A stretch of DNA of 64,000 bases from assembly GCA_033032865.1 (NCBI GenBank), contig JAWHQI010000202.1, positions 558,001 to 622,000 of the forward strand, written 5' to 3'. Each line of letters starts with the position of its first letter. Position 1 is the first letter of the stretch. This DNA comes from Dactylorhiza incarnata. Taxonomy: Eukaryota > Streptophyta > Magnoliopsida > Asparagales > Orchidaceae. A program made the translations under genes and the position numbers. Under the pieces are notes generated by a model. It had not been told where the DNA came from. It worked only from the letters and a program-made list of their open reading frames with translations, and searched no databases. Positions 1-11,569 of this stretch are shown one piece after another.

Positions 1-1089
1 AAGATGATGAGAAAAAAATATAAGAGCAAGGTTCTATTTCATAGGGCGAGTGCAGAAAGAGGTGGAACCCCCAAAAGAGAAACAACACCAAAGCTCGTCA
101 TCTTTGGAGTTTTTTTTCATCCCCGCAGGAGAGGGAACGCCACATGAGATAAATTTATATTTGGAGCACATCCAGCTCCCACCGCTGGGCACCATAACAG
201 AGTTTGAACAGCGCCTCAAAATGAGTTCAAGTATTAACATACCACTTCCATTCTTGTTCGAGATAAAACAAGAGCTCATCATAAAAGCTAGGGAGCGAGG
301 TGTTGAAAGAAATAGTGCTTGCATTTGCTGTAGAATTTGGAATACTTGAGTGTCTTTTACCATGCTTCTCGATCTCAAGCTTGTTGGCTCATTGCCTAGA
401 TTCGAAGGCTTCCCATAGGTTTTTAAGGGCTTCACATGCATTATAGTAGAGTGCAGTTCTAGCGACTTATATCTTCCAATTCAAACAAGTATTTGTCCAG
501 TATAGTGCAGTTCTGGCCAAATTTATGTTTCTTTCATTTTGAAAGAAAAAAAAACTACATGAAAAGTGAAAAAAAGATCTGAGTGATGCTACTGCCCTTC
601 CGGAAGGTAACCCCCTACCCCCCAAGATCTGAGTGATGATGAAATGTCGACGCAACAAGATGCTGCTCCTGTGGATGATATCAAGATGTACATGAATGCT
701 ACTCCAAGCATGGCTGATTCACGCACACCAAGAGAATTTTGATTGATGTGCATGTTAATAACGGGGTGCGACAAGTCAAATATTGCGTTGCGGTTAACAT
801 ATCGGGTTGCGGTTAACATTGTGGTGTGATGAGCCAAATACGGGTTGCAGTTAACAATCACCTTTATTTACTATGAGAAATTCCCTCTCTTGAGTAATGT
901 AATTATTTTTGTAGAATTTTTAGTGGGGTTGGAAAGAAAAAGATGTGGGCAGGTACTTTGAAGTTGAGGCTCTGTTTGTTTGAGCATTTTTTTCTATTAT
1001 GTTTTTAAATGTGGACGCTGTTGTTTGCAAATAGCCTTCATTTGGAACCACCAATCACTAAAAACAGAATTTAGGGTTTATATGTATAT
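1..1089. other. Unassigned stretch, no recognised gene
   Basis: I recognise no gene here. An open frame of about 135 codons on the minus strand (34-441) and one of 99 codons on the plus strand (50-349) overlap and match no family I know. A 39-codon plus-strand frame at 626-742, acidic at its start and ending in TGA, could be a terminal exon remnant but has no visible start. At 775-860 a short GGGTTGCGGTTAAC-like motif recurs three times. The rest is AT-rich. Confidence 0.3.
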
Positions 1090-1480
1090 TGTAATCAGAC
1101 AACCATTTGCTCCGCGCTATTGGTTCACTACCTGGCATTCATGATTAATGATACTCTCAATCAGGCCAAAAACGCAATCTTTGACACCTTTCGCGGGGCC
1201 CTTACCAGCATCCTTGCAGTCCGATGATCCTTTGAACCACTAAATGACCGTCGATGAGTCACCATGTATATCCAATAGTTCGGCAATCGGTGTGTGGTGC
1301 ATTTCTACCCAAACTGCACGCAATTCCTTTATGGGAACGGACATGCAACAAAACCGAATACCTCGTGCCAAAAGGACTAGACCTCGATTGTTCCAAACCA
1401 CCAAGATTGCACCAACCTAGCTAGAACCACACTTCATATAACCATCAAGGTTGATCCAAACATCATGCAGGGATCCAAAA
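1090..1480 (-). pseudogene. LINE (non-LTR) RNase H-like domain remnant
   Basis: Read on the minus strand this resembles the plant RNase H-like domain found at the end of L1-type LINE polyproteins. A VWINLDG segment gives the first catalytic Asp (codon at 1444-1446). KELRAVWVEM gives the Glu (1324-1326) and HGDSSTVI the second Asp (1258-1260), in the usual order and spacing. At least two in-frame stops break it, one right after the first motif and one after the third, so it is a fossil. The flank upstream on the minus strand (1480-1830) has short open frames that may be the decayed end of the RT and zinc-knuckle region, but no motif settles that. No poly(A) tail or target duplication is visible. 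Confidence 0.55.
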
Positions 1481-2138
1481 CAATGTGTATCAGACGACAA
1501 ATGAGACGCCCCCGAGAACCCCCAAAAGGGTAGCTTGCACGTGTATTCTTACGGTTACTATTGGTGGCCTCAGAGTTCCTTCGCAGCAGCCCAACCACGA
1601 CGGACCAATAACATGTGTCTGAAATAAGCAAGTTCTTGGCCTTCTAAATCTCCCGAAGCCACGTCTGAAACAAGCAAGTTCTTGTATAAAGTTGTTAGGC
1701 GAGCCACGTTTGTCTCCACATGACCGCAACACATGAAGTAGTTGCACGTGGGGCTTCCATGTGTAAGCACAATGAATAAGACGGAGAGTGAAACAGATGC
1801 ATCCTCCGTTACATCACGCATTATACCATCAATCCATGTGTCAAATATCTTTTATTATTTAGTTTATATCATGTAAGTTTTTTCCCGTGTATCAATTTGT
1901 ATTTGTTATCGGTTCGACCACCCGACGAGACCATGAAAAAAGGTCCGATAATTTAAATAGTTATGACTAAAATAGCAAGCTTAATTTAATTAAAAATGCA
2001 TAAGGTTAAAAGGAAAATAACTCAATTTATAATATATCAAAATTTATTCCTCATCAATAGAATTCAATGAGAAAAGAGATTTAGGAAATATATATTTAGA
2101 AACAAATAAAAAGGGCAAAAGTTTGAGTCTACAAAGGT
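1481..2138. other. Possible LINE remnant then AT-rich flank
   Basis: 1481-1830 holds short overlapping minus-strand frames adjoining the RNase H remnant. 1831-2138 is AT-rich with no gene or repeat that I can support. Confidence 0.25.
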
Positions 2139-2390
2139 GGCGTTTGGTTGGGCTGATAGCTTACGATGTGGTTGCCAAAAAACGAAGTTTTGAAGAGAAA
2201 AGGCGTTTGGTTCAGCTTATTTCTAAAAAGTCATTTCTAAAATCAGCTGATTTTAGGTATTCTCCATCCGCAGCTTTTTTTTCCAGTTCGGTCGCGCCGC
2301 ACTTTCATTCCCGAGTCCGCGTGTCTGTTACGCTCCTGATTTCCTTCTCCATCCACTCTCGACTCCCTGAATTGACGGTGAATCGACGAC
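2139..2390. mobile_element. Left half of a TIR DNA transposon, split by element 1
   Basis: The sequence GGCGTTTGGTTGGGCTGATAGC-like at 2139-2160 has a perfect 13-bp inverted match (2142-2154 against 34976-34988) on the far side of the nested retrotransposons. A second GGCGTTTGGTT copy lies near 2203-2213, like a subterminal repeat. From about 2280 base composition becomes GC-richer and exon-like (CGCGCCGC..., CGACGACGAC), continuing in the right half at 34068. The superfamily (hAT, PIF/Harbinger or Mutator) cannot be fixed because no clear target duplication is visible. Confidence 0.45.
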
Positions 2391-2395
2391 GACTC
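2391..2395. repeat. Target-site duplication of element 1, left (GACTC)
   Basis: GACTC directly precedes the first TGTTGGAAC and is repeated at 34063-34067 directly after the third LTR's CCAACA. This defines the outer limits of the whole three-LTR array as one insertion. Confidence 0.9.
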
Positions 2396-3709
2396 TGTTG
2401 GAACATGGTCTTCCGCATCTCCTAGGTTTGAGAATAACAAATCCTATGTATTTGATCTTGTGTGTTTAAGTGTGCAGGATAACAAAGTCCACATGACTCA
2501 AGGATTACATAAGAAGGTTGCCCCCAAAGTTGAGCCATCAAATCTAAATCTCCTACTAGCGCTGGCGGTAGTACTAGCGCAGGCGCTAGCTGTCGTTCGA
2601 CGAACTGTTAGCGGCGCTCGACGAAATGCTCATAACTGCGTTCGATGAAAATTCATTCGACAAACTCTTAGCGGCGTTCGACGAAATCTCGTTCGACGAA
2701 ATATTGGCTTAAGCGCAAATGCCGGGAGAACTTATAGAAGGAGATAGCGCCAGGCGATATCCGATAGTGCAGGCGATAGCGAGGAGCACAGTAGGCAAGA
2801 GAGAAATGTTTCCTCCGATTGAAGATTCTGCCGCGCAGAATATGTCCTAATATGGGATAGCGCCGGCGGTAGCACTAGTGCAGGCGCTAGCGCTAAGTCT
2901 ATAAAAAGGACCCCTTGGCTCCGTCTTCCTAATCCTCTTGAGATCCAAAATTCCAAAGTTTCGTGTCACAACATAGAGAGGAAGGTTCAGAGAGATACTC
3001 TCACAAATCCATAAAGGCTTAAGGAGATCCGTGGAGAAGATTTCAACACGCATCATCATCGTGACGAAAGACCGCATCAACTACGATCATACTCTGCGTC
3101 TTCGTCTACTTCTCCAAGAGATCCACATTGAGGTACTTCTCCAAGTGATCCACATTGAGGGAGTTTTTATATTATTGTCTTTTCATTTCACATCCTTTCT
3201 TGTAATCGTTTAAGTAAACTCGCCTCGTGTTGGCGACTAGGTCTGGGTAGGACTTAGGGCAGAAATTCACCTCGTGTTGGCGACTAGGTCTCGGGTGTAG
3301 GTCTAGGGGGTGCTCGAGGCCATATCCGGGGAAGGGTTGGCTAGAACGGCTTGAGGCCGTATCCGGGGAAGGATCGGCTAAAGCCAACCGGTTCGTGGGG
3401 ATACGAGTCGGTATAAAAAACAAAAAGAGTCTTTCATATTTCGCTTTGATTTCTAGCGTCATTGAAATCAAAATTTTATAATCATTTTTATTAATAGTAA
3501 TCATGTCTCTCCTTTTGTAATAAAAATGACGTGTTCTTCATTTCTCTAAATTGTTTATTATCGTCTCTTTTATTATAAAACAATTTAGATCTTTATTCAA
3601 AATCACTATTTTGATCTCTTATTATTTCAAGTATTACAAAATATAATATAAGTTTTTAAAACCCTTATTCACCCCCCCCCCCCCTCTAAGGGCGCCTACC
3701 GATCCAACA
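2396..3709 (+). repeat. Element 1 LTR, copy 1 (1314 bp)
   Basis: Starts TGTTGGAACATGG and ends CCAACA. A cluster of TTCGACGAA-like and TAGCGC/GGCGCTAG-like motifs occupies about 2555-2890, just upstream of the TATA box, which fits a U3 enhancer position. This copy alone has a 27-bp tandem duplication (CTTCTCCAAG..., about 3109-3163) and a C14 run at 3672-3684. Two internal near-duplications (CCTCGTGTTGGCGACTAGG, and a CCGTATCCGGGGAAGG-type unit) lie at about 3223-3380. Confidence 0.9.
2899..2909 (+). promoter_or_regulatory. TATA box in element 1 LTR copy 1
   Basis: CTATAAAAAGG is followed by a GC-rich start region. The same box is conserved at 9053-9062 and 33286-33296 in the other two LTRs. 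Confidence 0.7.
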
Positions 3710-3711
3710 AG

Positions 3712-3723
3712 TGGTATCAGAGC
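3712..3723 (+). promoter_or_regulatory. Primer-binding site, element 1 first copy
   Basis: TGGTATCAGAGC lies two bases after the LTR. It is complementary to the 3' end of plant initiator-Met tRNA and sets the plus orientation. Confidence 0.9.
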
Positions 3724-3759
3724 TAGGTTTTATTCCAATCGGCTTAACAACCGAGAATA

Positions 3760-5085
3760 ATGGCGTCTCATGATCTCGCTTCTATTACTGGGGTAAGTTT
3801 TTATGAAAAAGAAAAATCTCTTAAACCACCTTTATTCGAAGGAAGAAATTATAAAGGGTGGAAATTTTTAATGAAAAAATTTATTAAAAACTTAGATATC
3901 AATGCATGGGATATAGCAATAGTTAGACCAGTGAATGAATCAAATAATCAGGAACGTCATCTAAATGCAAAAGCTTTAAATAGTATTTTCTGCGCTTTAT
4001 CCCAAGATATTTTCAAACTAATATATTGTTTTTCTAGTGCATACAAAGTATGGAAATTTCTTGAAGAAATGTATGATTCTCCTTCTACAGGTATGGAACA
4101 ATCACAAGAACCGGAGAATATGCAAGCTTGCACAAGTCTTCAAGAATGCTCCTCTCATGACGGATCAATGGAGCTCACATCAAATGGAAAAGAAGAAGAA
4201 GTAATGTCTTCGGAAGAGGAGTGCCAAAAAGATGTAAAAGAAATTATATGTTCAATTCATGCATCTCCCGAAAGCAATGTAAGGAAATCAAATCTCATCT
4301 TTTGTACTTCTATTTCTACATTACAATTGCTTCAAACTACAAAGCGCAAAATTAAGAAATTAAAAAATGCTAATAAACATTTGCGCTTAGAAAATAAAAA
4401 TTTAAAGGAAAAAATTAATGAAAAATCAAATTCTAATTTATCTAGTTCTACACATGGCTCCTTAGTTGAAAACACCACAACTTGTGTAGAATATAATGAA
4501 TTAAAAGAAAAGCACAAGAAACTTGAAAAGGATTTTATTTTAGTAAAAGAACAAAATGAAAAATTAGGTTTAGAAAATTCATCTTTGATAAATGATTGTG
4601 CTAAGTGCAAAGACTATAAAATTGAAATTAAAGAGATGGATGAAACATTTGATGAATATAGAAATAACTATCAAGATCATATAGATTCAATTGTTTCCAC
4701 TCTTAAAAATAGCACAATCGCTTATAATAAAGCTAGACATAATTTAATGATTAGAAATAATGAATTAAAAACTAAAATCAACTTGCTTAAGGAAATCATA
4801 AAGAAAAATTCTCAAAATATGCATTCTCAAAATAATGCAAAATCCAAAAGCAAGTTGAATATAATTTCTCATGAGTTGAACAAGCCAAACAATGAAAATA
4901 AAAAACATCAAAAGATTGAAAATGAAATTCCAAAATACAATCATTACTATCATTTACAACATCAATCTTCTCCCAACATAAAATTAAATGCTCACAAATT
5001 TCGTATGAAAAATACTTTCAATAATCATTACAATCATAATCATCAATATAAAAATTATCTCAATGGAAATTTCTTTCACATATAA
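3760..5085 (+). CDS. gag: Copia-type Gag protein, first internal copy
   Basis: A 441-codon ORF beginning MASHDL, 36 bp after the primer-binding site. Residues about 22-110 match the Copia Gag core (UBN2/DUF4219 type: LFEGRNYKGWKFLMKKFI, then AW...). Residues about 185-330 are Lys/Glu/Asn-rich with heptad-like spacing and probably form a coiled coil; the C-terminal part is rich in Asn, His and Tyr. No CCHC zinc knuckle is visible. A 4-bp insertion near 5069 compared with the second copy shifts the frame, so the natural tail continues in another frame at 5089-5260 and ends in the IWVPKG linker-like motif. Such proteins form virus-like particles in the cytoplasm. There is no Pol downstream. Confidence 0.8.
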   Translation: MASHDLASITGVSFYEKEKSLKPPLFEGRNYKGWKFLMKKFIKNLDINAWDIAIVRPVNESNNQERHLNAKALNSIFCALSQDIFKLIYCFSSAYKVWKFLEEMYDSPSTGMEQSQEPENMQACTSLQECSSHDGSMELTSNGKEEEVMSSEEECQKDVKEIICSIHASPESNVRKSNLIFCTSISTLQLLQTTKRKIKKLKNANKHLRLENKNLKEKINEKSNSNLSSSTHGSLVENTTTCVEYNELKEKHKKLEKDFILVKEQNEKLGLENSSLINDCAKCKDYKIEIKEMDETFDEYRNNYQDHIDSIVSTLKNSTIAYNKARHNLMIRNNELKTKINLLKEIIKKNSQNMHSQNNAKSKSKLNIISHELNKPNNENKKHQKIENEIPKYNHYYHLQHQSSPNIKLNAHKFRMKNTFNNHYNHNHQYKNYLNGNFFHI

Positions 5086-5260
5086 GAATAACACTAAACC
5101 AAAGTTTGAATGGAGGCCCAAAATTAAAAATGAAACATTAACTCCACATGAAAGGACTCATTCATCACTAACTACCCACAAACCTACACGCTATATTTGG
5201 GTACCCAAAGGAACCACCACACTTGGTCCCCTTTGGATACCTAAATCTCTTATTCATTAG
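5063..5260 (+). pseudogene. Frame-shifted C-terminal tail of Gag, first copy
   Basis: This frame continues the Gag after the 4-bp insertion near 5069. It contains RYIWVPKG and LWIPKS, which resemble the segment joining the zinc-knuckle region to the protease in SIRE-type Copia elements. It stops at 5258-5260 just where a protease would begin, so the pol deletion starts at this junction. Confidence 0.6.
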
Positions 5261-8200
5261 TATCAAATCATTTGCATGAAGTAGAAATCAACTCAAAATA
5301 AAATATCAATTCTCTACTTCATGATATGCTCAATTTCCTTTTTATTTTTACTTTTTATTGAACCATCATTATATGATTACTTTATATAACTTGTAATATG
5401 ACTTTCACATATTAAAACCAAAATTCATAAATAAATGAAATTTAATAAAGTTGAATAAAAAGTCATATCATTTTTCCAAGTGATCTACTTATCCTTTTTA
5501 TTTTTGTCCTTTTAAATCCATTTCCTATGTCTTATAAAAATTGAAAAAATAAATTTGTCATATGATATTATTAAGACTAAATGAAATAAGTGTCAAAATG
5601 GATTTAAAGGTGTATTTTGGGGGTATTAGACTAAATTTATAAAATGCGCAAGTTTTGCCTAGGTATTTAATATATTTGCGTCATTTTTTATTACCCTTAG
5701 TATGTTAAATCATAATCATGTCTAACCGAAATTGAAAAATTGCATGAATATTATTTCACTTATTTATGATCATTTCACTCATGCATATGTTGTGCAAAAC
5801 TCAAGAACTAAGTTGTAATGAATGTGAAACTCATGTACTAAAATTTTAACTTCCGCAACTTTTTGCGATTTCTTCTCGTCTCTTCACTTCATTAGGCAGA
5901 CCTTACATTGCACAAACATAATTAAGAAAAATTGGAAGCAAGATCGAAGAAAATCTAGGCTATATGATCAAAATAAGCACTCTCTGTGAGCTAACGCAGG
6001 CGCTAGTACCTAACGCCGGCGCTAGCTCAAGTCTCAAATTATATGTAATTTTAAAATTCTGAAAAATCACTAAAAATATATTATTTGATATGTACTACTC
6101 ATTTTTACATCTATGCCTATAATTGATTTTTGAAAAATTAAAATACAAAATTACAAAAATCAAATTACAAAAAAAATTATGTTTTCTTACTTCCTTTCTT
6201 TGGTTATTTATTTGATTTCTATATGCAAAAATCAAATACAAAAATACAAAACAAAAACAAGTATCAAAATTTATTATTTTGAACTTAACTTTTCTATTTA
6301 CATGTATCTTGCGAAAGGGTGATTTGAGCTATCATCTCATCACATCACCTAGTACCGGGCGAACCTCACAGGGTAGACCTCGGGAAGTCCAAGATCAAAT
6401 TCTAAGAGTTCAAACTTTAAATTAAAATTATTTCTCAAAAATATCAAAAATACTGTATGGACTTCATTGAAAATCAAGCATGATTTAACCCATCATTTAG
6501 AACTTCTATGATGTTGCAATTTATCTTTTCAAACTACTTTGAATATTGTTTTCATCATGCTTTGATATATCTATTAATATGTGCATTATCGTTTAAAAGT
6601 TGTGTAGAACTATGTTTAGCATGCCTCTAAGTATGAGTAAATGTTTTATGTTTGATAATGATCTTTATTCACTCACTTATTTTGGCATTGTCTACATATG
6701 TGTTTAATCTAAGAATGCTTGTGTATGTTGTATTTTAGTACAATGAATTAAAATTGCACAAGTATATTACCTACACTCCTTTATTTACACTTTTAAAAGT
6801 TAAGAAGTGGTTATGTTTTTCATAAATTATATTGGTTTGCAAAACAAGTGTATTCGGAGAACTTTGTTCAAAACAAAAATCATAAAATAAAGTGACAAAG
6901 ATAACTTCACCAAGCACTACTTGAACCTCCTGATAAGTCTTAATAAGCGTTGTGAGGTTGAGCACCTTGGAAAGAATAGTAAAGTATCTTGTGCAAATCA
7001 AATCTTTCTTTCAAAATAAAAATCACTTACTCTTAAGTACACCGGATCACTAGTCTCAACATTAAAAATAAAATATGTGATCCCCCAAGCACTACTTTGC
7101 ACCCTGATAAGTCTTAATGAGCATTGTGTGTGCAAATCACCTTGGTAGTTGTACATTTTTTTTGTGCATTAAAGTGTGTGGAAGTAAAATTATGTGTTTT
7201 ATTGTGCTCTTACTTTACATATTTCTTGTATTTTTGATTAAAATAATATTTACTCTACTCAAAAATACACTTATGTGCACATCATTATCTTCCATAACAC
7301 ATCTTCTCATGAGTATTGGATCCTAATGCAAATTCTATACTACTCTTTATTTATAAAATGCACTAGATAACCTAGCATGCTTTCTACAATGTTTGGTATG
7401 TTTTGAATTTGTGAATTAAAATAACATTGTAGTAATCTCTTTTTGATAACATTATTTCATGATTGGTTACTTTATTAGTGAATTTAAAGATTTTACTTGA
7501 ACAATGATTTAAAAAACATCTTCTTTTTGAAATTTAACTCATATATCTTTTTATGGATCATCATTGATTCCAATAAGATGTTTCTTGCATTTCTATAAGT
7601 CTTCCGCATCATCACCATATATTTCTACATTGCGCTTTCATGCTTATATCAAAGTCTTAAATACCAAAATTCCTTTTTCAACAAATGGTAGACTTGCTTG
7701 GTAGAATTTATGTTGGTTATTCTAACACAAATATTGTAATGCTAAAACTCTGATTTATTAATGGATTTCAAATTAGCTCTGGAACTTTTCTTTAAGAATT
7801 CAAATATAAAAACTCATTGGCTATGAAATTATAATTTGATTTAAAATGCTTAAATGTTTCCAATAATTATTACCCATGACTTCATTTCTCACCATAGCGG
7901 GGGTGTAGGGTTGTAGACATTAGATAACCTTATCTCTAGTCATGTCTTGTCCTTAACCGGGGAGGGTTCCAGTGGGGCCTTGCGAGGCACTGGGGGGGAG
8001 AGTGCTAGGTTGAGTTGTGTCTAGTGTTTGCATATGGGACTAACACCCCAACCTACGACATGTATGCAGCTCCTCATTCCCATCTGTCACTTAGTACGGG
8101 GCTAGGGTGTAGACATATTATCTGGGTAGTTTAGTTACTCGGAAATCATTTACCTTGTATTTGTTTATGCTACAAACTCTGATTTATGAAAATGTTGTAA

Positions 8201-8563
8201 TACTCAAACTCTGGTCGATTTCAATAAAAAATATTCTAAAACTCCTTATCACTTCCTTCTCTACAAGCTCGATCATGCTTTTATCTTATTATCAACTTGT
8301 AAGTGGTGTCTCCTTACCCGCTTTTGCTAATAACAAAAGGGGGAGAACTAACATGATAAATATAACCTGCTATCAAAATATAAAACTAACACACATAATT
8401 AAGATGATAGCTTACATATTAGGGGAGCATTCACTTAGGGGAGCAATTCTAAATGCTAAAATCATTAATTATCCTAAGTCATCACTCTCACACACACACA
8501 AGTATGTTTCTTCATGCTTATATATTAATGCTCTGATTTATCATTAATGGATTTGTTATTATC
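5261..8563 (+). other. Non-coding 3' half of element 1 internal region, first copy
   Basis: About 3.3 kb, very AT-rich, with no frame that looks coding. A GC island at about 5994-6030 repeats the LTR motif (AACGCAGGCGCTAG, AACGCCGGCGCTAG). A roughly 70-bp unit around CCAAGCACTACTT...CCTGATAAGTCTTAAT occurs twice (about 6915-6980 and 7086-7150). A GGGGAGGGTTCCAG-type GC patch lies at about 7890-8100. The same layout recurs in the second copy. Confidence 0.7.
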
Positions 8564-8576
8564 AAAAGGGGGAGTT
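8564..8576 (+). promoter_or_regulatory. Polypurine tract, element 1 first copy
   Basis: CAAAAGGGGGAG ends two bases before LTR copy 2 and is repeated just before LTR copy 3 (about 32769-32780). It is the usual plus-strand priming site. Confidence 0.8.
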
Positions 8577-9829
8577 TGTTGGAACATGGTCTTCCGCATC
8601 TCCTAGGTTTGAGAATAACAAATCCTATGTATTTGATCTTATGTGTTTAAGTGTACAGGATAACAAAGTCCACACGACTCAAGGATTACATAAGAAGGTT
8701 GCCCCCAAAGTTGAGCCATCAAATCCAAATCTCCTACTGGCACTGGCGGTAGTACTAGCGCAGGCGCTAGCTGTCGTTCGACGAACTGTTAGCGGCGCTC
8801 GACGAAATGCTCATAATTGCGTTCGACAAACTCTTAGCGGCGTTCGACGAAATATCGTTCGACGAAATATTGGCTTAAGCGCAAATGTCGGGAGAACTTA
8901 TAGAAGGAGATAGCGCCAGGCGATATCCGATAGCGCAGGCGATAGCGAGGAGCACAGTAGGCAAGAGAGAAATGTTTCCTCCGATTGAAGATTCTGTCGC
9001 GCAGAATATGTCCTAATATGGGATAGCGCCGGCGGTAGCACTAGCGCTAAGTCTATAAAAAGGACCCCTTGGCTCCGTCTTCCTAATCCTCTTGAGATCC
9101 AAAATTCCAGAGCTTCGTGCCACATCATAGAGAGGAAGGTTCAGAGAGATACTCCCACAAATCCATAAGGGCTTAAGGAGATCCGTGGAGAAGATTTCAA
9201 CATGCATCATCATCGTGACGAAAGACCGCATCAACTATGATCATACTCTGCGTCTTCGTCTACTTCTCCAAGAGATCCACATTGAGGGAGTTTTTATATT
9301 ATTGTCTTTTCATTTCACATCCTTTCTTGTAATCGTTTAAGTAAACTCGCCTCGTGTTGGCGACTAGGTCTGGGTAGGACTTAGGCCAGAAATTTGCCTC
9401 GTGTTGGCGACTAGGTCTCGGGTGTAGGTCTAGGGGGTGCTCGAGGCCATATCCAGGGAAGGGTTGGCTAGAGCGGCTTGAGGCCGTATCCGGGGAAGAA
9501 TCGGCTAAAGCCAACCGGTTCGTGGGGATACGAGTCGGTATAGAAAACAAAAAGAGTTTTTCATATTTCGCTTTGATTTCTAGCGTCATTGAAATCAAAA
9601 TTTTGTAATCATTTTTATTAATAGTAATCATGTCTCTCCTTTTGTAATAAAAATGATGTGTTCTTCATTTCTCTAAATTGTTTATTATCATCTCTTTTAT
9701 TATAAAACAATTTAGATCTTTATTCAAAATCATTATTTTGATCTCTTATTATTTCAAGTATTACAAAATATAATATAAGTTTTTAAAACCCTTATTCACC
9801 CCCCTCTAAGGGCGCCTACCGATCCAACA
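8577..9829 (+). repeat. Element 1 LTR, copy 2, central (1253 bp)
   Basis: Same ends as copy 1 (TGTTGG...CCAACA). It lacks a 15-bp stretch of the TTCGACGAA cluster and one GGCGCTAG unit before the TATA box, and has a single copy of the 27-bp unit duplicated in copy 1. No target duplication flanks it, which supports its role as the shared LTR of a tandem array. Confidence 0.9.
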
Positions 9830-9831
9830 AG

Positions 9832-9843
9832 TGGTATCGGAGC
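9832..9843 (+). promoter_or_regulatory. Primer-binding site, element 1 second copy
   Basis: TGGTATCGGAGC follows LTR copy 2 and differs from the first copy's site by one transition. Confidence 0.8.
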
Positions 9844-9879
9844 TAGGTTTTATTCCAATCAGCTTAACAACTGGGAATA

Positions 9880-10791
9880 ATGGCGTCTCATGATCTCGCT
9901 TCTATTAGTGGGGTAAGTTTTTATGATAAAGAAAAATCTCTTAAACCATCTTTATTCGAAGGAAGAAATTATAAAGGGTGGAAATTCTTAATGGAAAAAT
10001 TTATTAAAAACTTAGATATCAATGCATGGGATATAGCAATAGTTAGACCAGCGAATGAATCAAATAATCAGGAACGTCATCTAAATGCAAAAGCTTTAAA
10101 TAGTATTTTCTGCGCTTTATCCCAAGATATTTTCAAACTAATATATTGTTTTTCTAGTGCATACAAAGTATGGAAATTTCTTGAAGAAATGTATGATTCT
10201 CCTTCTATAGGTATGGAACAATCACAAGAACCGGAGAATATGCAAGCTTGCACAAGTCTTCAAGAATGTTCCTCTCATGACGGATCAATGGAGCTCACAT
10301 CAAATGGAAAAGAAGAAGTAATGTCTTCGGAAGAGGAGTGCCAAAAAGATGTAAAAGAAACTATATGTTCAATTCATGCCTCTCCCGAAAGCAATGTAAG
10401 GAAATCAAATCCCATCTTTTGTACTTCTATTTCTACATTACAATTGCTTCAAACTACAAAGCGCAAAATTAAGAAATTAAAAAATGCTAATAAACATTTG
10501 CACTTAGAAAATAAAAATTTAAAGGAAAAAATTAATGAAGAATCAAATTCTAATTTATCTAGTTATACACATGGCTCCTTAGTTGAAAACACCACAACTT
10601 GTGTAGAATATAATGAATTAAAAGAAAAGCACAAAAAACTTGAAAAGGATTTTATTTTAGTAAAAGAACAAAATGAAAAATTAGGTTTAGAAAATTCATC
10701 TTTGATAAATGATTGTGCTAAGTGCAAAGACTATAAAATTGAAATTAAAGAGATGGATGAAATATTTGATGAATATAGAAATAACTATCAA
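9880..10791 (+). pseudogene. Copia-type Gag, second copy, N-terminal part, cut by element 2
   Basis: The first 304 codons match the first-copy Gag closely, with scattered substitutions and one fewer Glu codon in the acidic stretch. The frame is cut at the ATCAA target site of element 2 (10787-10791). The remainder of the gene resumes at 19291 after 8.5 kb of inserted DNA. Confidence 0.85.
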
Positions 10792-11454
10792 TGTTGAAAC
10801 CGATTTCTCGGTCTCTTGTAGAGCTCGGGGCCCTCACCGAAATGAGGGGCAGCTAGCCCTTATTGATCCCTCGGAGAAAACGGACAGAAAACTAAGAAAA
10901 TGACTAAGGCCTTAGTCGCAGCGAGGAGGTCCCTCCACTAACCCGGAAGATCGTTGAGCGCTTCCCCTCCCAAGCCAAAGCTGAGACTTGGGCACCTTGG
11001 AAAGCTCTGGAAATGTTAACCAAAGAAAGCCTAAGGAGAGAGAAGCCGAAGTGAGATCCCCTCCAAAGGTGCCCTTACGGTCCTATTTATAGATTTTCTG
11101 GTTCGGCCTGCAAATAGCAGGATCCCGCCTTTTGATTTTTCTATCCGCACCCCAATTGGGCCTGCTAACAGCGGAACTCCGCTGTTTGGTCCGGCTAATG
11201 ATGGGCCAACGGGGGTAAAGAGGTAGGTTGGTCGATCCCGACGACTCTGGGAGGAATCTGACTCGCCAGTCTTCTCACGACCCTTCGGCGAGTTTCTGAC
11301 TCGCCTGCCTCCTTGCGAGCACTCGGCGGGCCTCTGGCTCGCTCGCCTCCTTGCGAGCACTCGGCGGGCCTCTGGCTAGCTCGCCTCCTTGCGAGCCACC
11401 GGGCTCGCTTCGCTTTTGTTTGCCCATCCTCTAGGCGAATATCGGGGTTGTACA
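10792..11454 (-). repeat. Element 2 left LTR (3' LTR for the minus strand)
   Basis: TG...CA ends. It contains repeated TCGCCTCCTTGCGAGC units (about 11300-11400) and a minus-direction TATA box at 11082-11092. It differs from the right LTR by few substitutions and small indels, so the insertion is fairly recent compared with its host element. Confidence 0.9.
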
Positions 11455-11569
11455 CAATCCCCGCTCTTCGTGAGGCTATCTAGGCTCGCGAAGAATCATC
11501 CAACCCTTGATATTCGTCGGCCCCTCGGTGACATGGCGAGAATCTTTCGGTGGGTCACATGCCCACCAC

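Noticed and set aside
3172..3504. 110-codon antisense frame open in all three Copia LTRs
   Set aside because: The LTRs are recent copies of one another, so shared openness is not independent evidence; no motif or promoter.
3712..3723. Initiator-Met tRNA-like word as a tRNA gene
   Set aside because: Only the 12-nt complement of the tRNA 3' end is present; it is a primer-binding site.
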